Shown one piece after another: positions 43,977 through 51,886 of a DNA stretch of 64,000 nt. Location: assembly GCF_019933235.1 (NCBI RefSeq), contig NZ_CP082945.1:372001-436000 (forward strand), read 5' to 3'. The DNA is from Streptomyces angustmyceticus. GTDB lineage: Bacteria > Actinomycetota > Actinomycetes > Streptomycetales > Streptomycetaceae. Below the pieces are notes generated by a model. The model was not told the DNA's origin, made no database searches, and worked only from the letters and a program-made list of their open reading frames with translations. The position numbers and the translations under genes are program-made. Position 1 is the first letter of the stretch. Each line of letters opens with the position of its first letter.

Positions 43977-44891
43977 TCAGGTGTCCGCCGTGCCCGGCTC
44001 CGCCCCGGCGTCGTGGGCGGCCTCGGGCACGGCGTCCTGAGCACCCGTCAGGTCACGGGCGAGCGCGACCCGGGAGAGCAGCACGGCGCCCCACAGGACG
44101 AGCGCGATGCCCAGGCACTCGGGCAGCAGCCACCAGCCGGTCCGTACCCGTTCGTCGAAGAGGGTGACGCCCAGCGACAGGCTCACCAGCGCGTCCCCGA
44201 GGGTGAGGACCGGCTGCGAGGCGGTCAGCGGGCCCGACTGCATGGCGTTCTCCAGCAGGAAGAGGGCCAGCACCCCGACGGCGGCGAAGCCGTAGGTCTG
44301 CCAGGTGGTGAAGAACCCGGCGGGGCCGCCGGTCTGCCAGGCGTGGGTGGCGTCCTTCATCAGCGCGGCGGTGAGCGCGTAGGCGACCGCGGTGGCCCCG
44401 GCGAAGCAGGCGGCCCGTACGCCGCCCGCGCCCCGCCGGAGCGCCGCGCCGACCGCCGCGGCGATCACCACGGCGCAGACCACCAGGGCCGGGACCCAGC
44501 GGGCGAACGGGGCATGGGTGGTGCCGATGGTGGGCGCGGCGGCGGCGAGGGCGCAGCCGAGTCCGACGACGAGCAGCGCCACGCCCGTCCATCCCGCGCG
44601 GGAGATCCGTCCGCCGAGGATGACCTTGCCGAAGAGCAGGGCGAGGGGGAGTTCGAGGACGAAGAGCGGCTGGACCACCGACAGCGCCCCCTGCGAGAGG
44701 GCCAGCGCCTGGAAGCAGGCCGCGGCGACGACCGCGAGCATCCCGCCGAGCCAGACCGCGCGGTGCAGCAGATCGACGAGCAGTCCCAGGCGCAGCCCGG
44801 CGGACAGCGGGACGGTACGGGCCGCGCGGCGCTGCAGCACCGTGGCCAGCGCGTTGCTGGCCGCCGCGAGCAGTGCGAACAGTACGGCCAC
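43977..44891 (-). CDS. EamA/DMT-type inner-membrane transporter
   Basis: A 304-residue protein with about ten hydrophobic segments in two halves, each starting with a helix like VAVLFALLAAASNALATVLQRRAA. Such drug/metabolite transporters export or import small molecules; the cargo is unknown. I chose the GTG at 44891 because GAGGAGG sits 6 nt upstream; an upstream Met exists but lacks a site. It runs toward the aldehyde dehydrogenase gene and is not part of that operon. Confidence 0.85.
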   Translation of the reverse strand: MAVLFALLAAASNALATVLQRRAARTVPLSAGLRLGLLVDLLHRAVWLGGMLAVVAAACFQALALSQGALSVVQPLFVLELPLALLFGKVILGGRISRAGWTGVALLVVGLGCALAAAAPTIGTTHAPFARWVPALVVCAVVIAAAVGAALRRGAGGVRAACFAGATAVAYALTAALMKDATHAWQTGGPAGFFTTWQTYGFAAVGVLALFLLENAMQSGPLTASQPVLTLGDALVSLSLGVTLFDERVRTGWWLLPECLGIALVLWGAVLLSRVALARDLTGAQDAVPEAAHDAGAEPGTADT

Positions 44892-45180
44892 GCGCCACCT
44901 CCTCGTCGGCCGCCCCGGCACCGGGGCGGGGCCGGCCGCCGGTGGCCGGGCGGTGCGGGGCGGCGCGGTACGGGGGCGACGCTATCCGCAGGGCGCGCGC
45001 ACCGCCCGGCGACACGGGCACCGGGCGCCCGCGTTCGCTGAGCCGGAGGGGCGCCGCCGGGGCGGGGGCGCTGTGGCAGATCTTGCCGCCGCGATGCCGG
45101 ATCCGCAGGTCACGGCGGCGGCGCGGGCGGCGTCAGGTGGCGTAATACGGCGGCAACACCACGGCCCTGAACCCCTCGGT

Positions 45181-45963
45181 ATGGTCCACCGCATGCCAGC
45201 CGAACGCACCCGCCAGCACACGACGCCGGTCGCCGCGGCGCGCCGTCGCCGGCTCCGCGCCGACCGCGCCCGGCAGCTCGCCGACCTGTTGCGGCACCAG
45301 GTGCTCGGGGGCCGCTTCCCCGAGGGCGTGCTGCCGCCCGAGGAGGTGATCGGCGCCGAGTACGGCGTGTCCCGCAACACCGTCCGCCAGGCCCTCGACC
45401 TGCTGCGCGCCGAACAGCTCGTGGTGCGCCGGCCGGGGGTGGGCACGGTGGTGGTGGGCCAGAAGTACCCGCATGCGCTGGACCGGTTGAGGGGCCTGGC
45501 CGAGACCCTGCACGCGCACGGCCGGGTCACCAACGAGGTGCGCACCATCAGCCCGGTCCCCGCCCCGGCCCCGGTGGCCGACCGGCTGCGGCTCCCGCCG
45601 CGCGGCGAGGTGCTCTACGTGGAGCGGCTGCGCCGGCTCGACGGCCTGCCCCTCTCCCTGGACCTCACCTACCTCCCGATGGACATCGGGCTGCCCCTGC
45701 TCGACGCCGATCTGGAGCACCACGACGTGTTCCGGCTGATCGAGGAGAGCGCCGGACAGCCGTTGGGCACCGCGGAGATCAGCCTGGAGGCCGTCAACGC
45801 CGACGCGCACACGGCCGCCGTCCTGGAGGCGCCGCGCGGCACGGCCGTGCTGATGCTCGAACGCCTCACCCGTCTCGCCGACGGCTCCCCCGTCGACCTG
45901 GAGTTCATCCGCTTCCGCGGCGACCGCCTCACCATGCGCGGCCTGCTGCACCGCACGCTCTGA
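45181..45963 (+). CDS. GntR-family (HutC subfamily) transcriptional regulator
   Basis: 260 residues. The N-terminal winged HTH is RQLADLLRHQVLGGRFPEGVLPPEEVIGAEYGVSRNTVRQALDLLRAEQLVVRRPGVGTVV. A UTRA effector domain follows, with RLRLPPRGEVLYVERLRRLDGLPLSLDLTYLP and FRLIEESAGQPLGTAEISLEAV. HutC-type regulators sense a metabolite of the pathway they control. There is no good ribosome site at 45181 or at the internal ATG 45193; I kept the longer form. It lies 70 bases upstream of the ferredoxin gene in the same direction, so it probably regulates the ferredoxin/flavoprotein pair. Confidence 0.9.
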   Translation: MVHRMPAERTRQHTTPVAAARRRRLRADRARQLADLLRHQVLGGRFPEGVLPPEEVIGAEYGVSRNTVRQALDLLRAEQLVVRRPGVGTVVVGQKYPHALDRLRGLAETLHAHGRVTNEVRTISPVPAPAPVADRLRLPPRGEVLYVERLRRLDGLPLSLDLTYLPMDIGLPLLDADLEHHDVFRLIEESAGQPLGTAEISLEAVNADAHTAAVLEAPRGTAVLMLERLTRLADGSPVDLEFIRFRGDRLTMRGLLHRTL

Positions 45964-46033
45964 TCCCCTCCCCGCTCCTCCCCTCCTTCACCTTTCCGCC
46001 CCTGCTCTGCTCCGCCCTGCCCTGGAGACCGCC

Positions 46034-46261
46034 ATGCCTCTTGCGCCGCAACGCGCCGACGTGCCCGTGACCATCGACGAGTCCCTGTGCATCGACGGCT
46101 GCACGCTGTGCGTCGACATGTGCCCGCTGGACTCGCTCGCCATCGACCCCGCGAGCAACAAGGCGTACATGCACGTCGACGAGTGCTGGTACTGCGGGCC
46201 GTGCGCCGCGCGCTGCCCCACCGGTGCGGTCACGGTGAACATGCCCTACCTGCTGCGATGA
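46034..46261 (+). CDS. Two-cluster [4Fe-4S] ferredoxin (AprB-like)
   Basis: 75 residues with eight cysteines: Cys19, 23, 26, 30 and Cys51, 54, 57, 61, giving two [4Fe-4S] clusters. CIDGCTLCVDMCP and CWYCGPCAARCP match the ferredoxin core of the adenylylsulfate reductase beta subunit, but the long C-terminal tail that AprB uses to wrap AprA is missing. It precedes the AprA-like flavoprotein by 155 bases and is its probable electron partner. GGAGA lies upstream of the ATG. Confidence 0.9.
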   Translation: MPLAPQRADVPVTIDESLCIDGCTLCVDMCPLDSLAIDPASNKAYMHVDECWYCGPCAARCPTGAVTVNMPYLLR

Positions 46262-46416
46262 GAGGTCCCCGGCCACGGACTCCCGGCCCCCGGGGCTCCT
46301 CCGTCGCGCCGTCCCCGCCACCCTCGTCCGGCGCGCCGTGTGCCCCGAACCCAACCGACCGAAGATCGACATGACGGCACGTCAGGAGACGTGACCGGCG
46401 ACCGAAAGGCACCGCC

Positions 46417-49251
46417 ATGCCGCACGGCACCGCCCCGAAGGCCCAAGAGGCTCTGAAGGCCCCGGAGGCCATGGAGATCCCCGCCCTCGACGACGCCGAG
46501 GAGCTGGCCTGCGACGTCCTGGTGATCGGCGGCGGCACCGCGGGAACCATGGCGGCGCTCACCGCCGCCGGACACGGCGCCTCGGTCCTGCTGCTGGAGA
46601 AGGCCCATGTCCGCCACTCCGGTGCCCTGGCGATGGGCATGGACGGGGTCAACAACGCCGTCGTCCCGGGCCTCGCGGAGCCCGACGACTACGTCGCCGA
46701 GATCACCCGCGCCAACGACGGCGTCGTCGACCAGTCGACCGTCCGCCAGACCGCGACCCGCGGCTTCGCGATGGTCCAGCGGCTGGAGTCGTACGGCGTG
46801 AAGTTCGAGAAGGACGAGCACGGCGCCTACGCGGTCCGCCAGGTGCACCGCTCCGGCTCGTACGTGCTGCCGATGCCGGAGGGCAAGGACGTCAAGAAGG
46901 TGCTCTACCGGCAGTTGCGCCGCCGGGAGATGCGCGAGCGGATCCGCATCGAGAACCGTGTGATGCCGGTGCGGGTGCTGACCTCCGGCGGCCGGGCGGT
47001 CGGCGCGGCGGGCTTCCACACCCGCACCGGACGGTTCGTCACCGTCCGGGCCGGCGCGGTGATCCTCGCCACCGGCGCCTGCGGCCGCCTCGGCCTGCCC
47101 GCCTCCGGCTACCTCTACGGCACCTACGAGAACCCCACCAACGCGGGCGACGGCTACGCCATGGCATACCACGCGGGCGCCGAGCTGACCGGCATCGAGT
47201 GCTTCCAGATCAATCCGCTGATCAAGGACTACAACGGCCCGGCCTGCGCCTATGTCGCCAACCCCTTCGGCGGCTACCAGGTCAACCGGCACGGCGAACG
47301 GTTCGTGGAATCCGACTACTGGTCGGGGCGGATGATGGCGGAGTTCGCGGCGGAGGTCGCCTCCGAACGCGGCCCGGTCTACCTGAAGCTGAGTCACCTC
47401 CCGGAGGAGTCCGTCTCCGCCCTGGAGACCATCCTGCACACCACCGAGCGCCCCACTCGCGGCACCTTCCACGCAGGGCGCGGCCACGACTACCGCACCC
47501 ACGACGTGGAGATGCACATCTCCGAGATCGGCCTGTGCGGCGGGCACTCGGCGTCCGGCGTCCGCGTCGACGACCACGCCCGCACCACCGTGCCGGGACT
47601 GTACGCGGCGGGCGACCTGGCCTGCGTCCCGCACAACTACATGATCGGGGCCTTCGTCTTCGGCGACCTGGCCGGCGCCGACGCGGCCCGACACCCGGCG
47701 TACGAGGGCGAGTTGCCCGCCGACCAGCTGCGGGCCGCCCACGAACTCGTCTACCGGCCGCTGCGCCACCCCGACGGCCCGCCGCAGCCCCAGGTCGAGT
47801 ACAAGCTCCGCCGCTTCGTCAACGACTACGTCGCCCCGCCCAAGAGCGGCGCCCGCCTGTCGCTGGCCGTCGAGCACTTCGACCGGATGCGCGCCGATAT
47901 CGCCGGCATGGGCGCCCGCACCCCGCACGAGCTGATGCGCTGCGCCGAGGTCGGTTTCATCCGCGACTGCGCCGAGATGGCCGCCCGGTCGTCGCTGGCC
48001 CGCACCGAGTCCCGCTGGGGCCTCTACCACGAGCGCACGGACCACCCACGACGCGACGACGACGCCTGGCTGCACCATCTCGACCTGCGCAAGTCCGCCA
48101 CCGGCGCCATGGAGTTCACGGCCCGCCCGGTGGCGCCGTACCTCGTCCCGGTCGACGCCTACACCCCGGTGGGCGGCGCTCCCCGGTTCCTCGGCGAGGT
48201 CCACCCGGAGCGGGTCGCCACGGCGGGGCGGAGGGACACGCCGCCGGTGGGGTCCTCCACGGGCTCCGGGGCGGGTACGGCGGACACCGGGACGACGCAC
48301 GCCGGGACGACGGACGAGGCGGCGCCGGGCGCCGGCGCCACGGCCGCCCGCGAGACCGGCACCGCGGCCCGTCCCGGCGCCTCCCCGCGCCTCCTCGAAC
48401 TCGTCGCCCTCGCCGAGGACCAGCCGGACCTGCCCACGCTTCGCCCCTACCTCACCGACCCCGACCCGGCCGTCCGCCGCGCCGCCGTGGACGCGCTCAC
48501 CGAGAGCGTCCCGCCCGGTACCGGCCGGGCCCTGGCCACCGCCCTCGCCGACCCCGACCCGGCCGTCCGCGCCGCCGCCGGCGCCTCGCTGCGGGAGCTG
48601 ACCGAGGTCCTGACACCGGAGCCCGGCCTGCGGACGCCGCTGGCCGCCGCCCTGCACGGGCCGGACGCCGTGGTCCGCTCGGCGGCCCTGGAGGTGCTGC
48701 GCGGGCTCCGGCTCGGCGACCGCTCCCTCTTCGCCGCCGCGCTCGCCGACCCGGCGGTGGAGGTGCGCCTCCAGGCCGTCCGCGGCCTGGTCTCCCTCGA
48801 CGCGCCCGACGCCCTGCGACCGGCCACGGCGGACCCCTCCCGCGAGGTCCGGGTGGCCGTCGCGCACGGCCTCGGCACGGTCGGCGGCCCCGCCGACCTG
48901 GCGGCGCCGCTGCGCGACGAGGACCTCCTCGTCCGGGCCGCCGCGCTCGCGGCCCTCGCCACCACCGGCTGCCCGCCGCCGTACGACGCGGCGGCGGTCG
49001 TGGCCCTCGGCGACGACGCCTGGCAGGTCCGGGCCGGCGCCGCCACGGCCCTGGCGGCCGCCGCCCCCGGGCTCGCCGTGTCCGCGCTGCGCTCCGCGCT
49101 CCGCGACGGGCACGCGGACGTGCGCAGGGCCGGGGTCCTCGCGCTGCGCGCGCACTCCGGCCACGAGGACGCCCGCCGGGCCTGGGCCACGGTCGCGGAC
49201 GACCCGGACGCCGACGTCCGCGCCCACGCCCGGCTCGCCTCGAAGGAGTGA
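46417..49251 (+). CDS. AprA/fumarate-reductase-type flavoprotein with C-terminal HEAT-repeat domain
   Basis: A 944-residue fusion. Residues 30-605 form a flavoprotein of the fumarate reductase/succinate dehydrogenase superfamily: VLVIGGGTAGTMAAL (FAD loop, 36-48), HSGALAMGMDGVN, GAVILATGACG and VPGLYAAGDLA. The CGGHSASG and VPHNYMIGAF (His406) segments align with the active-site segments of adenylylsulfate reductase alpha (AprA) better than with fumarate reductase, which would have a conserved RxxR/GALRG pattern. A Thr/Gly/Ala linker (about 605-655) leads to HEAT-type helical repeats (about 660-944) with recurring DPDPAVRRAAVDAL, DPAVEVRLQAVRGL and DGHADVRRAGVLAL. HEAT repeats usually bind proteins. 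The reaction is not established; no sulfate or sulfonate gene is adjacent. GAAAGG precedes the ATG. Confidence 0.85.
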   Translation: MPHGTAPKAQEALKAPEAMEIPALDDAEELACDVLVIGGGTAGTMAALTAAGHGASVLLLEKAHVRHSGALAMGMDGVNNAVVPGLAEPDDYVAEITRANDGVVDQSTVRQTATRGFAMVQRLESYGVKFEKDEHGAYAVRQVHRSGSYVLPMPEGKDVKKVLYRQLRRREMRERIRIENRVMPVRVLTSGGRAVGAAGFHTRTGRFVTVRAGAVILATGACGRLGLPASGYLYGTYENPTNAGDGYAMAYHAGAELTGIECFQINPLIKDYNGPACAYVANPFGGYQVNRHGERFVESDYWSGRMMAEFAAEVASERGPVYLKLSHLPEESVSALETILHTTERPTRGTFHAGRGHDYRTHDVEMHISEIGLCGGHSASGVRVDDHARTTVPGLYAAGDLACVPHNYMIGAFVFGDLAGADAARHPAYEGELPADQLRAAHELVYRPLRHPDGPPQPQVEYKLRRFVNDYVAPPKSGARLSLAVEHFDRMRADIAGMGARTPHELMRCAEVGFIRDCAEMAARSSLARTESRWGLYHERTDHPRRDDDAWLHHLDLRKSATGAMEFTARPVAPYLVPVDAYTPVGGAPRFLGEVHPERVATAGRRDTPPVGSSTGSGAGTADTGTTHAGTTDEAAPGAGATAARETGTAARPGASPRLLELVALAEDQPDLPTLRPYLTDPDPAVRRAAVDALTESVPPGTGRALATALADPDPAVRAAAGASLRELTEVLTPEPGLRTPLAAALHGPDAVVRSAALEVLRGLRLGDRSLFAAALADPAVEVRLQAVRGLVSLDAPDALRPATADPSREVRVAVAHGLGTVGGPADLAAPLRDEDLLVRAAALAALATTGCPPPYDAAAVVALGDDAWQVRAGAATALAAAAPGLAVSALRSALRDGHADVRRAGVLALRAHSGHEDARRAWATVADDPDADVRAHARLASKE

Positions 49252-49416
49252 CATGCGCGCGGGGCGCCCCGGGAGGCCGGTGACCGGGGGCCGGGGGCGG
49301 TGGGGACCGGCCGGGCGGGCCGCCGGCATCGCCCGACCACCGAAGCGCGCTGTATAAATCTCCCGAAAACAGGCATATTCCTGCTACCCGACATGGATGG
49401 CTGGTCAGGAATCCCT

Positions 49417-50541
49417 ATGCCCTCTTTCTCCCCGCGTTGGCCCCGGTACGTCGAATTCGCTCCGAGCATCCTGGTCGCCGGAGGACTCACCTGGGACGCG
49501 TTCTCGCCGGCGGACTACTGGGGCGACCCGATGCTGACGGCCGCCAGCGTGACCGCCGGTGCGCTGCTCTCCCTGCGGCACACCCTGGCGATCGGCGCCG
49601 CCATCCTCGTGGGCGTCTTCGCCCTGACGGTGAAGGACGGCACCGCCGACAGCCTCGAAGGTCATCTGGAGCTGATCAACACCCTCTTCGCCGCGTTCAT
49701 GGGCCTCGGGGTCAACCGGGTGATCGCCCGCCACGGGCGCCATCTGGACGTCGTCCGGTCGGTGGCGGAGGCCGCCCAGCGCGCCGTGCTGCCCGCCCCG
49801 CCGGAGCGCATCGGACGGCTGGCGATCGCCGCCCGCTACCAGGCGGCGCAGAGCGAGGCCCGGATCGGCGGCGACGCCTACGCCGTCCAGCGCACGCCGT
49901 TCGGCGTACGGCTGATGATCGCCGATGTGCGGGGCAAGGGGCTCGGGGCGGTCAGCGCGGTGTCGGTGCTGCTGGGCGCCTTCCGCGAGGCCGCCGAGCA
50001 GGAGCCCGACCTGCGGGCGCTGGCCGACCGCATGGAGCACGCGCTGCTGCGGGAGAGCGAGCACACCTCGGAGGAGAACCGCCTCGAAGGCTTCATCACG
50101 GCCCTGATCTGCGAGATCCTCCCGGGCGCCGCCGGGCTGCGGTTGCTGAACTGCGGCCACCCCGCGCCCTACCTCTGCCACGACGACGAGGTGCGCCCGC
50201 TGGAGGTCGCCGCCCCGGGCCTTCCGCTGGGCATGGGCACCCTGGGCGCGGCACGGAGCGGGCCCACCGACTGGCCGTTCCCGGCGGGCAGCACCCTGCT
50301 GCTGGTCACCGACGGGGTGACGGAGGCCAGGGACCACGCCGGGATGTTCTACGACCCCGCGACGCAACTGGCGGACCACGGCCCGTTCCGGGGCCCCCGG
50401 GAGCTGATCGACCGCTTGGCCGCGGACATCGAGGACTGGACCGGCGGGCCGCGCGACGACGACATGGCGGTCCTCGCGATCACCCGGCAGGTGACGGGGC
50501 GCGGGCGGGCCGCCGTCAGGGGCAGCAGCGCCGCACGCTGA
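49417..50541 (+). CDS. Membrane-bound SpoIIE/PP2C-type serine phosphatase
   Basis: 374 residues. The first 110 hold three or four hydrophobic segments (FAPSILVAGGL, LTAASVTAGALLSL, TLAIGAAILVGVFALTV), then a phosphatase domain (about 125-365) with RIGGDAYAV and MIADVRGKGLGA (metal-binding Asp residues), LLNCGHPAPYL and LLVTDGVTEARD, plus DDMAVLAI. Such proteins oppose anti-sigma-factor kinases. The ATG at 49417 has AGGAA upstream; an earlier ATG (49393) has none. It is monocistronic. Confidence 0.9.
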   Translation: MPSFSPRWPRYVEFAPSILVAGGLTWDAFSPADYWGDPMLTAASVTAGALLSLRHTLAIGAAILVGVFALTVKDGTADSLEGHLELINTLFAAFMGLGVNRVIARHGRHLDVVRSVAEAAQRAVLPAPPERIGRLAIAARYQAAQSEARIGGDAYAVQRTPFGVRLMIADVRGKGLGAVSAVSVLLGAFREAAEQEPDLRALADRMEHALLRESEHTSEENRLEGFITALICEILPGAAGLRLLNCGHPAPYLCHDDEVRPLEVAAPGLPLGMGTLGAARSGPTDWPFPAGSTLLLVTDGVTEARDHAGMFYDPATQLADHGPFRGPRELIDRLAADIEDWTGGPRDDDMAVLAITRQVTGRGRAAVRGSSAAR

Positions 50542-50692
50542 GCCAGGACCGCCGGACGCACGACTTCTTTCGGGTCCCTTTCGGAATTTCCTCGTGTGCT
50601 GCCGAAGATCCGCCAAGTGGGATGAGAAGATCAGTCAGAGCATCAGCATCCGCACCGAGCGATCCCTCGCTCCCGCGCAGATCGGAGTTGAT

Positions 50693-50878
50693 GTGTCCGA
50701 CAACAGATCAACCCTGCTGAGTCAGCGCGCCGCCGTCATCTTCCTGCTCGGCGCCCTCACCGCCATCGGAGCCGGTGTCCTCACCTTCATCAACGGCGGT
50801 ACCCCGGCTTCCGCGACCCTCATCGGCGGTGCGGCCTTCGGCGGCGCCGTCACCTTCTTCCATACGGTCATCGACTGA
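50693..50878 (+). CDS. Small two-helix membrane protein
   Basis: 61 residues from a GTG at 50693 with CGGAG upstream. Two hydrophobic segments (AAVIFLLGALTAIGAGVLTFI and ATLIGGAAFGGAVTFFHTVI) are separated by NGGTPAS. No known motif. Codon use is typical and the start has a normal ribosome site, so I believe it is real. Possibly co-transcribed with the phosphatase upstream, 151 bases away. Confidence 0.6.
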   Translation: MSDNRSTLLSQRAAVIFLLGALTAIGAGVLTFINGGTPASATLIGGAAFGGAVTFFHTVID

Positions 50879-51088
50879 GCCCTGACCGCTGCCCGCCGCC
50901 CCGGACCGGGCCCGGCGGCGCAACGGAAACGGGCACTCACGACCCGCAGGGCGCGGGGCGTACCCCGGCTTCCGCGCCTCTTCCGGAATTCGCGCCCCCG
51001 TATGCGGTGCGCTCCCGCACCTCAAGTGCCAAACTTGAGTCACCGCGCCCGGCCGCCGGCCGGGGCCCTTGCCGCCGAGGGGAACAAC

Positions 51089-51379
51089 ATGACCTGGGCA
51101 TCTTGGACCACTGTCGGGATCCACGCCCTACCCGGCGCGGTGCGCACCGCGGAGATCGGCGTGATCAACGGCGACCTGACCATCCACACGACCTGGTCGG
51201 ACGACCTGGCGCACGTGGCCGTGCAGTACACCGGCTCCACCGAGTGGTACACCATGGCCGGCAGCCCCGTCCCGTGCCATTCGGAAGCAGCCAGCCGCTC
51301 GTTCCACCAGGCCGTCGTCGAGGCCGCACGCGGTGGCGAGCGGGCCGAGGCCTCGCTCGAGGAGCTCTTCCACACGTAG
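51089..51379 (+). CDS. Small conserved-looking actinomycete protein, function unknown
   Basis: 96 residues from the ATG at 51089, preceded by GAGGGGAAC. It has alternating strands (IGVINGDLTIHTTWSDDLAHVAVQYTGSTEWYTMAG) and a C-terminal helix (ASRSFHQAVVEAARGG). No signal peptide or catalytic motif. Third codon positions are strongly G/C, supporting coding. I recognise no family. Confidence 0.65.
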   Translation: MTWASWTTVGIHALPGAVRTAEIGVINGDLTIHTTWSDDLAHVAVQYTGSTEWYTMAGSPVPCHSEAASRSFHQAVVEAARGGERAEASLEELFHT

Positions 51380-51886
51380 CCCCGCGGCCCGGCCGGCCGA
51401 CGCCGTGACGGCGGCTCCCGGCCTCCGCGCGCCCCTCCCCGTGCACGGCCGGTGACGGCCGGCTTTCGCACGCGCACGTCTTCCTCCCTCGCCTCCCGGT
51501 GACGTCCCGGGCTCCCGCCGCCTCCCGGCGAGCCGGGCCCGAAGCGCTGCCCGGGGACCGGGCCGAACTCACCGCGCCCCCACCGCCGGCACGGACGACG
51601 ACGCCTCCGTCACACCGCACCATTCCGCGCGACTCCCGAGCAACCATTTCGCGCCACCCCATGTCTCTCCCCATGAAGCACTGTTGGTCATCTTCCGGCT
51701 ACTTAAAGCTGATCAATTGTTAAATTTCGACCAGGAATCTTGCATACTGATCATTTCGCTTTACATGCCCATGCCAGACATACCAGGGTTTGCGCGGGGC
51801 CCCAGGGCCCCCGTGGTGCACAACAGCACCGCGCGTACGGGCGGTTGGTCTGCCGACCGCCCCCGCAGCGCTAAGGACCCACAGCA
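51380..51886. other. Long intergenic region with an AT-rich promoter segment
   Basis: The 507 bases have a GC-rich left part without a credible gene and an AT-rich segment (51690-51780, roughly 40-45% GC) upstream of the protease. Two TGATCA hexamers (51710 and 51748) flank the candidate promoter; their meaning is unclear. Confidence 0.5.
51717..51746 (+). promoter_or_regulatory. Candidate promoter for the secreted M4 protease
   Basis: TTGTTA (51717-51722), an 18-bp spacer and TGCATA (51741-51746), in the only AT-rich stretch upstream of the gene. The leader would be about 135 nt. Confidence 0.35.

Noticed and set aside
46246..49329. Long open frame on the minus strand opposite the AprA-like gene
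   Set aside because: Arg/Gly/His/Val-rich shadow sequence; the plus strand carries clear flavoprotein and HEAT motifs.
51710..51753. Two TGATCA hexamers as a protease operator
   Set aside because: Six-base palindromes 38 bp apart are too simple in an AT-rich stretch to claim a regulator site.
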